Below, piece after piece: positions 23,443-47,416 of a stretch of 64,000 nucleotides of DNA. The stretch is from Aphelenchoides besseyi. Its lineage: Eukaryota > Nematoda > Chromadorea > Rhabditida > Aphelenchoididae. The notes below the pieces were generated by a model, which was not told the DNA's origin, searched no databases, and saw only the letters and a list, made by a program, of their open reading frames with translations. Numbering within the stretch: the stretch's first letter is position 1; every line of letters begins with the position of its first letter. Location: NCBI GenBank assembly GCA_024699855.1, contig JAMPIQ010000001.1:1302001-1366000 (forward strand). Reading direction: 5' to 3'. The translations under genes were made by a program, and so were the position numbers.

Positions 23443-25739
23443 ATGTTCGAACAAGAACAAGAACCAACCGAGACGCCACCGGTTGGTTTGCGGCGATCAA
23501 AACGATCCAAATTTCATCTGGACGTTGTGGCCATCTTGAACGGTTCTCAGGAACGACGACGACATGCATCCGATGGAACACAAAATTCGTCTAGATGTTT
23601 CAATCGACGATCGTCAAAGAATCGCGCCCCGAAGAACTCGGCTTCTCCACTAATCGATGCCCCATTGTTGTCGCCGGAAATCCCCGTACTTGAGCCGATG
23701 AATGTGTCTAACGGTAAGATATCTCTTTTGAATCCTTCATTTTTGTTGTAATTTAGATTTGGAGAATCAGAAGACGACGAATGAACCGTTGACAGTCGAG
23801 ATCGAGCAGGTAGATTGATTGATAAGAAGCTCGAAACATTGGGATTTTTAGAATGAATCTGTCGATATAACTGCACCGTTGAGTAAGAAGAGATCGCCGA
23901 AAGAGTTCGTTGCAATGGATGATTCGACTGCCAATTCAATGAAGGATGGACTAAAACGATCGAAATCTCGTAGCTCTTCGTCTGCGACTCCAAAAACATC
24001 ATCTCCATTGCCTGAAGTTACAATTACAAAGCCACCAAATCCAGATCTCATTTGCCCGACGTGTAACAACGAACTAAAATCGCGTGCCGGTTATGTTAGT
24101 CATGTTAAAGCGTTAGTTGGAATACTCATCAACGGATAATTCGTATTTCGGTTTTAGATGCGAGAAAAATGGCGGTAAATGGAAGTCAAGACCAAAGAAG
24201 CAGGTAGTGGAAGAATTGGAGGATGACGAGTGGATGGCAGACATATCTGAGAGCGCAAATTCATCACGCGGTGCTGCATTACGAAGATCAACGAACATGA
24301 GTATGCGATCCGCAGATTCGAATGGCTTGTTGATGACCGTCAAGAACGAAGTTGAGTATTTGTACGAAACAAGTGGCGATATAGATCAATTGAATGACAG
24401 CGGAGATGGAGATGATCTTATGCCAGTTTTGGTTCCTGAATGTACGTTAGAACCGTCACGAAATAGTACTCCTCTCGGCACTCGTAAACGTGCAGGTAAC
24501 GCGAGTCTTCAAAAAGAATTTCGACCAAACGACCGAAAGGGTAAGAGAATTTATACGTACATTTGCTTTCATACAGTTGCGGATTTAGTCAGACGACCAA
24601 AATTGATCTCAACCACTCACAGTTCCCTTGATTTGCCATTTGATATTAAATCGGCGGTTAATCAACGACTCCAATTGCCACCGGTCCCACAAATTATCGT
24701 CGATCCACCAACCGGTTTGCTTGTTTACATTGTTTTGAAACCCTTTCTTGTTTCAGATAGGAATGCAACTGAATTTAATTGCAACGAGTGTCCATACAAA
24801 GCATCCGATTCCAATCTTCTTGCTCTTCATCGTATTCTTCATCGCGGTGATCGTCCGTATCGATGGTTTGTTCACAACGCTTACAACCTAATAACCCATT
24901 GAGTTTTCAGTCAATCGTGTTCGTACAATTGCTTCAGTGCTGAAGCTTTGCATTCTCATCTCGACTTGCATGTTCCACCGCTTTCACCCAATTCCGCTGC
25001 AATGATGCGAAAGAGAATTGCAGCAAATAAACGACATACCGTCACAGAGTTCGTCCCACCAAACGCACCAAATGTTATTTCGTGTAATCAATGCAACTTT
25101 CGAACTCTTCAACACGATCGTATTGTTCAACATCGTCTCGAACACATTCAAGTTGGTTTGCCTTTTGAAGTTCGTTTTATCGATCATGTTTGTAGACACA
25201 ACGACAACGTCTGGTTTGCATAATCAAACGTTCGATGAACGACGAGACGAATCATAATCGAGCAAAATCGCGTCTTCCACAACCGACTGCCAAAATGTAC
25301 GATTGTAAGAAGTGCGGATTTCGTGTCGAACACAAAGAGCATTTGACGCATCACGAAGAGCTTCACGGCTCCGGACTTCTGTACGCCTGTCGACATTGCG
25401 ATTATGCGAGCGATGCAGCATCGGTTCGCGATTATCATCAGCGACATCACCATTTCGAATTGAGCTTGACCACTTACGCTAAAAACTTGGCGGTAGAAAT
25501 TTTGAAGAGAAAAGCGAACGTAAGTTACGACAACAAACTCAATAATATACGATTATCTTTTAAAGGAAGTTCTACGTAATCCGTCACAAACAACTTCCGC
25601 ATCTACTGAGACTACCGAAGAACTCGCCGATTCGGATACTCAGGATCGTGTTGATGATCAAATCGAAGATTCGGCCGTTTCTTCCACCATTAGTTCTGAT
25701 GATGTTTACAAGCAGTTTGTTCCAGCGGAATGTCGTTAA
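23443..25739 (+). CDS. multi-C2H2 zinc-finger protein
   Basis: The start at 23443 lies 8 nt after an ATCTTTAG acceptor. A basic/Ser-rich N-terminus (LRRSKRSKFHLDVVA) leads to zinc-finger modules. The first is CPTCNNELKSRAGYVSHVKA plus Cys (CCHC). A pair is centred at 24775-24980 (CNECPYKASDSNLLALHRIL; CQSCSYNCFSAEALHSHLDL). A further finger is CNQCNFRTLQHDRIVQHRLE, followed by a C-terminal pair (CKKCGFRVEHKEHLTHHEEL; CRHCDYASDAASVRDYHQRH). An acidic Thr/Ser/Asp tail ends FVPAECR. All introns I joined keep frame, including one of about 54 nt near 25151. It is likely a nuclear DNA-binding regulator. The spread of fingers recalls hunchback-like or other nematode ZTF proteins, but I cannot assign an orthologue. 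Confidence 0.75.
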
Positions 25740-26238
25740 CCATTACAATCGAACTCTTAATTAAGTCGCTTCCTATGGACCAGTGCTCAATTTTCGTGCT
25801 TTCCACTGCTTCGGGTCCCCAATTTTGATGTTCGACAACAAATGCGGAATTCTAAATTTTCACTCAATCCTTCTCACTACCCGCCTAAACGTTTCATCCC
25901 ACAGCACAAATCCGTGAATTCTCGCCCACAAACTCTATAGCCGGGTATTTGAACTTTTTTCTGTTTTGTAATGCAAGCTTTATTGTGTATATCTGATCCA
26001 TTGTGAATGGTCAATAACTTTTGATTCCACGTTTTTATTTAATGATTATAAACATTGTGAATGTCCAGTTGAATCCTTGATTCCTATAGATTAGCTACAA
26101 ATAAACCCGATTGCTCACAAACCAGCGACTTCAATTCGGCTATTGATAAACGAAGGCAAATCAGTTGTTGAAGACAAAATCGATGAACCGAAAAATCTTG
26201 TCCTCGACTTAATTGTTAACACTTTTCTTTTTTATAGC
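25740..26238. other. intergenic between two zinc-finger genes
   Basis: AT-rich spacer of 499 nt, presumably the 3' UTR of the upstream gene and the promoter of the next. No coding frame seen. Confidence 0.5.
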
Positions 26239-27213
26239 ATGAACTCGAATCGATACCCAATTCAAGAATACTGGAATGGTCAGTAAAATTTTAATAATTT
26301 GATTTATAGTTTTAGATGTTCAATTTTCTGGATTACAGCAAAATGCCGGTGGTCAATTTGGGGCCGAGTAAGTTGTCAGGATTTGCTTCGTGATTATGTT
26401 CATTGTAGAAAGAGAAAGCGTGGAAAACGAGGTGGTCAGAAGCTGAGAGAACGACGTCAAATGGCCGAAAAGTTTCGCCGGATGACTGGCGAGAACGCAG
26501 GAATAATGAATAATCGAAGATCATCGGACACCATAGGAAACAGTCAACTTGCTGAAATGAATGGTATGTTAACAACGATCTCTAACGTGAACAATTGATC
26601 ATTCCAGAGGCCGTAAAAGATAAAACTGAAGAGCCGTCAACCTCCAAAACCGCAGAGCTCGTTTCACCGACCGAAAATCTCTCGAATACCAACGAGCAGC
26701 AACAAGAACTCACGACATCAAATCAGTTGGAAACCGAGAATATTCCCGAATACGAGAAAGCGAAACTCGAAGCTCGAAAGTTGCGAGTTAAGACAGCAAT
26801 GTCGAAAATCTTTGAACCAGCTGCAGACGAGGAAGAAGGTGCAATTTTGGATCAAAATGGTAAGTCAAAATGTCCTTCATTATTCCCAAAAAATCTTGCA
26901 GATATTCCCGATCTTATGATTTGCGGTGGTTGTCATTTGATCACTGCGAACGCTCAGTTTTTCTACGAACATCGACTGAGAAGATGTGATCGAAAACAAC
27001 CGGGAAAAGGAGGTAAACTCTAATGCAATTATTCTCCATTTTCTTCAAACTTTAGATGGTGAGCCAGTTGCCGGTTTCAAGTGTTATCACTGTGACGACT
27101 TTTGCAAGAATGCCTGGCATTTGATTGCACACATGGCTCGAAAGCACAACATCGTTTTGTATCGTGACTCCAAAGAAGAACTAACAATTGAATATCCGTC
27201 GCATAATGATTAA
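26239..27213 (+). CDS. C2H2 zinc-finger protein with basic N-terminus
   Basis: The ATG at 26239 directly follows TTTTTTTATAG plus one base. Five exons join in frame. The N-terminal part (MNSNRYPIQEYWND) leads into a strongly basic patch (KRKRGKRGGQKLRERRQ), then a Glu/Thr/Ser-rich linker. A Cys/His module (CGGCHLITANAQFFYEHRLR plus Cys) is followed by a canonical finger near the C-terminus (CYHCDDFCKNAWHLIAHMAR plus KHN). The last residues are EYPSHND. The basic patch could be a nuclear signal. No orthologue recognised; probably a nucleic-acid-binding protein. Its stop lies only 17 nt from the stop of the convergent ZCCHC4 gene. Confidence 0.65.
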
Positions 27214-27230
27214 ACGTTTTTATTCGTATC

Positions 27231-28752
27231 CTAATAAACTCGAATACAACGATCTAGCAAATGACATTTTTTGCATTGAGAACAATGAGTGTAAGTCGAT
27301 TTGTAACAAAAATTACAACGATCGCAATGCACATATGTCGGTCCAAACTAGAGAACAATGTAATGGAGCTTATCGTCACTAACTTACAACTGTAGTACAG
27401 GAGTCACACTTCTCACAGTGTTCATTCTCACGACTTACGTACCTTCGGCAACGTGAACATAATCTGAAAATTAACTTAAAATCGACAGAAAGCAACTTAC
27501 CGATAACCTTCATCTACGGGTAGAATAAACTTTTCTGGATCAACATCAGTGAACATTCGAACAATCGATTTCTCCGGCTTCTTAAACTGTGCGTGATTGC
27601 TGTACGTGACCTTAACTGAATATTTCAACATTTCCACTACTTACTTCTAACCTTGTAATCGATCATCTGCAACTCGTTCAAATGTTTCCGAAGAAACAAA
27701 GGTAAAAAGAACAAACATTGAACTCTTCCCTTCGGTTGTTTGGACAGAAATCGTGCTTTCACTTTCTCTATAGTTTTCTGTAAAGCCGTTATCAGGACTC
27801 CGAATGGTGGATCGACAACGATCATCAGACGACGAGCAGAAGCAAGAAAGTTGTCCAAGTCTTTTCGGCCGTTCGATTGGTAAAAATGATCATTCAACAT
27901 GCTATAATGAGCAAACTCATTTGGTGGAAAGAAGTTCGACTAAAAACTACCAATTAGCAGATAGTAAAGAAACATACAAATCGATGATCGTAGTCCAACA
28001 AAAACGCTTTTCGATTCTCCATAGCACGTATTTTCTCAAAAATTGTCGGACATCCGATTGAAAGAACAGAGTCAAATGACTTCAGATTCGTTAATACAAC
28101 GTCCAGGGTTTTTGAATCAAACCAGTATTGCTGAGTGAAACTGAATGATGGGTATCAAGAAAACACTTACCGCTTGTCCATCGTTCGCTTCTTTTGTTGC
28201 CAAGATACTCGTTGCACTGCTCAACAATCGTCGCTGCTCTGAACTCATTTCTTCTACCGGATCTCGATGTGGAATAGTGACCGGTGATCGGCATGTCGAG
28301 CACCAGTAAATTACGGAATTGGAGTCAGAAAGTCTGAAATCGACGTTTAACTTAAATTCACAATCTCCAACAGACATTTCCGACAATGTTCCTTGGCCGT
28401 AATTGAACTTCAACGGTTTGACGTTTTTGTATTCAAATTCATCGTCGTCTTTGGAAACATCGACACGGTAGTTACACAGCTCTCGAGTTCGATAGACGGC
28501 ACACGAGAACCAACGATCGTGATTGTTGCCAAATAAAAGACAAGGTCCTAGAAAGTACAGTTAAAACAATGATTAAAGTTACTACTTACCGTGACTACAA
28601 CTCGGTATCGGCAATTCACCCGGATCCAAAAGCGCGATTCCTTCTCGATCTTTGAAGTCGCTTGTACTCGGTTTGAAATCGTTCACTGCATGGAAGTGGC
28701 TTGTTTTTGGCTTCTTGACAATTCCTTTCGGCTGCCGTTGATTTCGTTTCAT
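27231..28752 (-). CDS. ZCCHC4: ZCCHC4-type 28S rRNA N6-adenosine methyltransferase
   Basis: Exon 1 (28590-28752) begins [14 protein letters not shown] and ends CSHG. Exon 2 continues [20 protein letters not shown] with the N-terminal GRF-like Cys cluster (CNYRVD, CSTCRSP). A Rossmann methyltransferase core follows, with a SAM-motif-like [13 protein letters not shown] and the catalytic VVDPPFG (DPPF, N6-adenine type). The C-terminus is a dense Cys/His zinc region: [19 protein letters not shown], then across a short intron with GTAAGT and [35 protein letters not shown]. This matches the order of domains in human ZCCHC4, which methylates an adenosine in 28S rRNA. The protein probably acts in the nucleolus. 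Confidence 0.9.
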
Positions 28753-28961
28753 TGGTTGAGTCTAAATGGAATACAATACTCTTATTCTAATCATTATGTT
28801 CTTCTACCATCATTTGACATTTTGCCAATCCTTCACGAGGATGATTTCCGTGGAAGATCGAAGCGGTCCATCTCGTTAGTTTGGCTTGGTAAGTGAGTCA
28901 CGACAACTTCGACTCATAAACTGTTCGAAATTGACCGCAATTAGTCTTTGAAATTGTCGTC
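28753..28961. promoter_or_regulatory. 209-nt divergent promoter region (ZCCHC4 / Arp3)
   Basis: The start codons of two divergent conserved genes are 209 nt apart, so both promoters must be within or overlap this interval. No specific element is recognised. Confidence 0.55.
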
Positions 28962-30547
<1,586 letters not shown>

Positions 30548-30710
30548 ATACTCGCGTCTACGTATTTATCTAACTGTATTTATTCTTATTGTTTTGCTCA
30601 CTTTAATAAATTGCCTTAAGATCGCCAAATGAATGGGAAGAGATGACTTGTAATCACCCGCAATTCTTATTTTGAATGGAATCCATTCGTTTTGATGTTT
30701 TTGTTCAGAA

Positions 30711-31356
30711 ATGTCAGTTGAGGCTGAGGTTCGATACTACGATCCTAATGAATTCGTTACCACAAGTTTGTCCAACAAAGTGAGCAAATCGTCTCAAACG
30801 TTTGGAACCCAAGCGATCACTTTAAGTGGAAAGGTTTGCTCGCATTCATCGATTGGTTGGATTGTCGTTTTCAGACCATCATTATGGATGGAGTTGTTTT
30901 GCGCGGTGATTTAGCTCATATCAGCGTTGGCAGTAACTGTTACATCGGTTCACGAACGATCATTCGATCCTCGTACAAGAAGATCTCAAGCGGTGTCACT
31001 TATTTCCCAATGCGAATTGGCTCTCGAGTAATTATCGAAGAGGTTTGTCAGTCAACTAAAAACCCGTATTCTTATCTTAACTTAAGGATTGTGTTGTGAT
31101 GGCAGCGGAGATTGGAAATTCGATTTACATCGAAAAGAATTGTCTGATTGGTCACAGCGTTGTCATCAAGGATTGCAGTTATGTCACCGAAGGTACAGTT
31201 CTGTCGGCCGATTCCGTCGTTCCGCCCTTTTCGATTGTCAGTGGAAATCCGGGTCGAGTTGTCGGAACGATGCCGGCGAACACAGCTCAAGTGATGAATG
31301 ATCTCAGCTCCGAACTCTATTGTAAATTCAGTCCAACGGTTGCGGGCATGTCGTAA
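30711..31356 (+). CDS. DCTN5: dynactin subunit 5 (p25)
   Basis: Three exons encode about 185 residues. The N-terminus is MSVEAEVRYYDPNEFVTTSL, then left-handed beta-helix hexapeptide repeats (GVVLRGDLAHISVGSNCYIG, RIGSRVIIEEDCVVMAAEIG, NCLIGHSVVIKDC, VPPFSIVSGNPGRVVGTMPA). This is the p25 subunit of the dynactin pointed-end complex, which with p27, p62 and Arp11 helps bind cargo adaptors for dynein. The ATG is 2 nt after a TTTTTGTTCAG acceptor, fitting trans-splicing. It could be the second gene of an operon with Arp3. Confidence 0.92.
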
Positions 31357-31512
31357 TCAATTGTACGATCTTCTTGTTTGTTCATTTCCTCGTTATTCTT
31401 TTTGGTTAAGATTCATAAATATTCCTATTCTTTTGAATGAGTTTATTGGCTTCTAAAAAATAAAAATGCTCGTGTACAAAAATGCAAATTCAGTGTACAA
31501 AATCATGTCGTC

Positions 31513-34161
<2,649 letters not shown>

Positions 34162-34668
34162 TTCGTTTGAACAGCGATCAGACGCTCAGCTGAAATTCGA
34201 AAAAGTCTGATCGTAAGTGAACGCGAATGATTGACGGAGTGGCACGAAATGGACCCTATCGACAGGTCTTAGAGGCGATCTAATAGCGCTGTCCGTCAAC
34301 AGGTCCGAACTTTCACTCGAACCAACTGATAATCAAAGGTCGTAAAACTAAAAATAAGAGAAACCGAGGTTCACGTGCCATTCGTTCTTTTTATCTTAAC
34401 GCAATGACCGACTGTCCGCTGCTCCGCCTTATCGCTCAATGGAGAAATCGCTCACTTTTTCCCAACACATCACATGTCTTTCCGTTGATTTGCCAATCAA
34501 CAACTGCCACTGTCTTGTGTTTTTCTATCTCGTTTATCGTTCAAAAGTCACACCGCAAATCGCTTTCAACATAATTTATGGCCGTAACAGAATAGAGAAA
34601 CACACGTATCGTTATTAAAAAATAGTGATATTAATGATGAGTAATGTGAAAAGATAATCAAATGATTT
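34162..34668. other. intergenic between cathepsin L and HSF
   Basis: A 507-nt spacer that should contain the cathepsin L promoter (minus) and the HSF 3' UTR. It includes the potentially folded element at 34231-34299. Confidence 0.45.
34231..34299 (+). other. predicted multi-stem foldable element
   Basis: The ends TTGACGGA (34231-34238) and TCCGTCAA (34292-34299) pair over 8 bp. Inside lie a 4-bp stem (GACC/GGTC, 34252-34268) and a 5-bp stem with a 5-nt loop (TTAGA/TCTAA, 34269-34283). The arrangement is nested and consistent with one fold, but it is not a tRNA: no TTCGA loop or anticodon arm. It may be chance. Confidence 0.25.
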
Positions 34669-36264
34669 CTAACGTTTCGAAGTCGCCAACTGTTGTTGTC
34701 CGACTTGCATTTCGTTCTCCGGTACAAACATCGCACTTTCGTTTTGATCACCAAACTCCCAAGTTTGTTCATCTTCGTTGAACTCGTTGACATAATCCAA
34801 ATTATCGCCTTGGAGTTGTGCACCGTCGATGAAATAGGGTAAAGTGTCGTCGACGGTGACCAATGAGTCGTCATCCTCGTCGAACTGCTGAAAGGCACTT
34901 GTGAGCATTTGAGCGGATGAGTTCGACTGAGCTGAAGATGGAGCAGCACGATTGCCACCAACCGTCAAACGTTCTTTGCTGTAGAACGGACGTTTCGAGC
35001 ACAACGAATTCGATGGTGAAACAGGCGATAGAACGTGGTGTTGAAACGGACGCTTCAAATGCTGATCGTAATATCGGAAGTTGATTTCGTTTCGAATGTT
35101 CATCGATCGTTCAATTGCTTGGCTTCGATCTTCGGTGGTTCCGAGCAAACAATTGTCGACTTGATTCGCACCTTCTTCGATTGCTCGTTGACGAAGTTGA
35201 AGGCCTTCGAGTAGAGCACTTTCGGCGTTCAACGAAATTGGCGCCGTTGGAGTGACCGGTTCATTCAATTCCTGTTGAATTCGATCGAGTATTCCACAGT
35301 CGATCACTGTCGATTTGTTTCCGTTCTGAGCTCGTCGAATCGCCAATTCGTTTGCAACATTTGAATTTTCGCCGTAGTTCATTGTTGAAGCTCCACGATC
35401 CATAGCGTCTTCCAATTCCTCTTCCAACGGCACAATTCTTTGCGAATTGTTGGGCATACGTTTTTGTGAGGGTTGAACAATACCCATTAGGAAAGTGACC
35501 AGTTTTCCAACATTTTCCTGTTGTTTTGTATTCGAGTTTCGAAGCTGCGCCATTTCCTGCCACAAAAGAATATTGTCGCTGAAACATGTGTGTCTTCAAC
35601 CTCTAGTGAAGTGTTGAACTTACCGTGTGAGTTGAGTGATCGTGTGACGCATCGAGTTCTGTCGCTCTCGTACGATCTTCAATTCACGCAGAAGACAAAC
35701 CAAATCCTCTTCGGGAATGGAAACCGTTTTGCGTGGAAGAGTGTAAGCCGGAGGTGGTGGTTGTTGTTCTATCGGGATGCTTTCCGTTCGTTTTGTTGTC
35801 GGATAGTTACGTTTGATGGCGTGTAGAAGATCTTGACGTCCACGTAGAAAGTGGGGATGCGAAAAGTTTAAATTGTCGCTGCCTTCCAACGGCTTATTCA
35901 ATATGACTTTGCGAAAACCATCTGAAAATGAAGACTACAGTTTTTCGCGGTTGCTGAGTGCTTACAGAGATTCAGTTGTCTAACAAAACTATTTAAATTG
36001 TTGTGCTTAAAGTATTGGGGTAGAACGGAGCGACAGAAAGTTATCGAATCAACAATGTGAAATGCACTTCCATCCTGAAAGATGGTTCTGTTAACTAAGT
36101 TCAAAGTCTAATGACTTACTTCGTTCCAACAAATAATCGTCTCAAAGTTCGGATCATTCAAAATTGACCAAAGTTTGAGCAGAAAGTTTGGAAGCTGTGG
36201 CAACTTCTCGGAGCTTAATCCCGTTGTTTCACGCGGTTTTGCAGACGAAGCCCGACGATTCATA
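34669..36264 (-). CDS. hsf-1: heat-shock transcription factor
   Basis: The HSF DNA-binding domain spans the first exons: [25 protein letters not shown], then [36 protein letters not shown], then YGFRKVI. This is the winged helix with recognition helix [12 protein letters not shown] linker with [17 protein letters not shown] leads to a coiled-coil trimerisation region ([40 protein letters not shown]). The rest, in one long exon from about 35565 to 34669, is acidic and hydrophobic ([20 protein letters not shown]), fitting an activation domain. It binds nGAAn arrays and drives chaperone genes. The start at 36264 gives a short N-terminus before the domain. Only one HSF gene is seen here. Confidence 0.94.
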
Positions 36265-36980
36265 TTCTCGGACTGACCCTAAATTTGAGATCAACAAGGA
36301 ATCTTGAGTTCTTTCAAACATTTTCATGGTCGAAATAGCCACTGATCGTCGTGTCAAAGTCGTTTTTAACAATTTTTATTCACAAATAAAAAACAATAAA
36401 TCACCCACCGGCAACAATCAAAAAGAGCGGTTTTCGTTGTGTTAACGACAAGAAACTTCCACCTCAAGCTTCTAATCATCTTCACTGCCGCTTGAAAAAA
36501 TGAAAACAATTAGATGAAATTGTGATAATCGATATAAACGAGAGACCACGAACGAAGAGGACAGAGTCGAGGTGCAAGAAGAGAAATAAAATTGATAAAT
36601 TACTTTCTTTTAAAAAACCGGCCTGAGGCTCAATAATTTAAACATGGTTATGTACAAACACAAAAGTTTTTGAAAAGTGATAAGAAGGAGGAATAACTGA
36701 CCCAAAATAACCCAAAAGTATTCAAGTCGAGGGCTTGTAAAGCGCAAACATTGCAAACAAAAGTTCGAGAAATCGAAAGACTTTCGCCGCAGTTCGAAGG
36801 TCCGTCAATTTCGAGCTCTTGGTAAGTCAACAATCACGAAGTGCCCGTAGTTAATAACAGAAGGTGAGTACGTTAAGAGAGAGAAACGAGATCGGAGAAG
36901 AATTGGTCCCGGCAATGTGGCATTAAAAATGTTGAGCACGAGTTGATAAAGTTGAATATACGTATTAGTTTAAAGAAACA
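36265..36980. other. intergenic between HSF start and CHD7 stop
   Basis: A 716-nt spacer on the same-strand path from the CHD gene to HSF; probably CHD 3' UTR and HSF promoter. I see no convincing gene or RNA. Confidence 0.45.
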
Positions 36981-46280
<9,300 letters not shown>

Positions 46281-47416
46281 CTTGGCTGTGAATAGAAAAG
46301 TGGGCACAAAAAAGATGAGAAGCAAATTATAAAACTCGAGGAATGTGCCCCCTGTTAAACCATGACTAAAAATAGAACGACTAACTGTAAAGCCAATTAA
46401 TTCGCGATGAACGGTGTCGTCTTATTAGTGTCGACTTGTTGCTAGGCAGCCAACAAATAACTTTTGCGGAAAGACACGCAAATTTGCACTCAATGGGAAA
46501 AAACGAAAGTCGTCGAAATTGGACGTCGACGCAAAACGAATTGATCACAAGAAAACTCGAACGTTTTTTCGCGAATCAAAATCATTTTTTTCCAATTGCA
46601 CGCAATTCGACTTTCAAAACCAAAAACGCAAAACAACGCACAAAAATACGAGAAAGAAGACTTTTGGCGCCGAATCCGCCGAAGGCGTCGAAACGAAAAC
46701 AAACGTCGAGCTTCGAATTTTCGTTGTTCTTTCGATTATTGACCTCATCATTTTTATGAGTTCAATATCAATGGCAACACCAACATTGTGGCGGGCATTG
46801 GAATCCTAAACGCTGTGGGAACGCCGCCCGAACAAGAAAAATAGACGAGAGCTATGCGTCGCCAGAAGAGAGTGAGTGCGCTGTGAAAAAAGAGTACGTC
46901 ACACATAGCGAGAGGCTTTCTCGGGGGGTCTTTTTGTGGCCCCGCGTTGACTCGAGCGTGTAGTCGAAAGAAGAGCAGACGCACCGCATTTTGCGTGGGG
47001 GACAGTTTTCGCTTTTTCCAGTGAGCCGGCGAACTCGTCATGTTTCGCAGTCAGTTTGTGGCAAACTTTGCTCTTTTGGGCCCCGTTCAATTCCGTTTCG
47101 AAAAGCGTCGCGGTTTGGTGACGCTTTTGCAGTAAAAACGCGAATTTTTACAACGTCAAAACGCAGGCACGTATTCTCGTTTTTGTACGTTGGCGCGTGA
47201 ACGCCGCAAGTTTCGAACTTTCCATTGAGGTGATCGACGGCAAACTTCTATTGTTATTATTCAGTTCAAACACATTGTCGGTAATGCTTTTCGTTTATTT
47301 CGATAGAAATGTCGAGATGCGCTAAAGTGATCATGTACACAAGTGATGGTCGAAAATATGCAAAAAATCTGAAGAGCACCTGCTGGAATGCAAAAGGAAG
47401 GTTGACTAAACGGGTT
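46281..47416. other. intergenic upstream of CHD gene
   Basis: A 1.1-kb spacer between the PAM stop and the CHD start, both on the minus strand. It is GC-richer around 46870-47000 than its surroundings. Several short ORFs on both strands overlap; none is supported. Confidence 0.45.

Noticed and set aside
27188..27382. Plus-strand ORF after the second zinc-finger gene
   Set aside because: It is the shadow of the C-terminal zinc region of ZCCHC4, which reads correctly on the minus strand.
34231..34299. tRNA gene
   Set aside because: Has a closing stem and two hairpins but no anticodon arm, no TTCGA loop and the wrong arm sizes.
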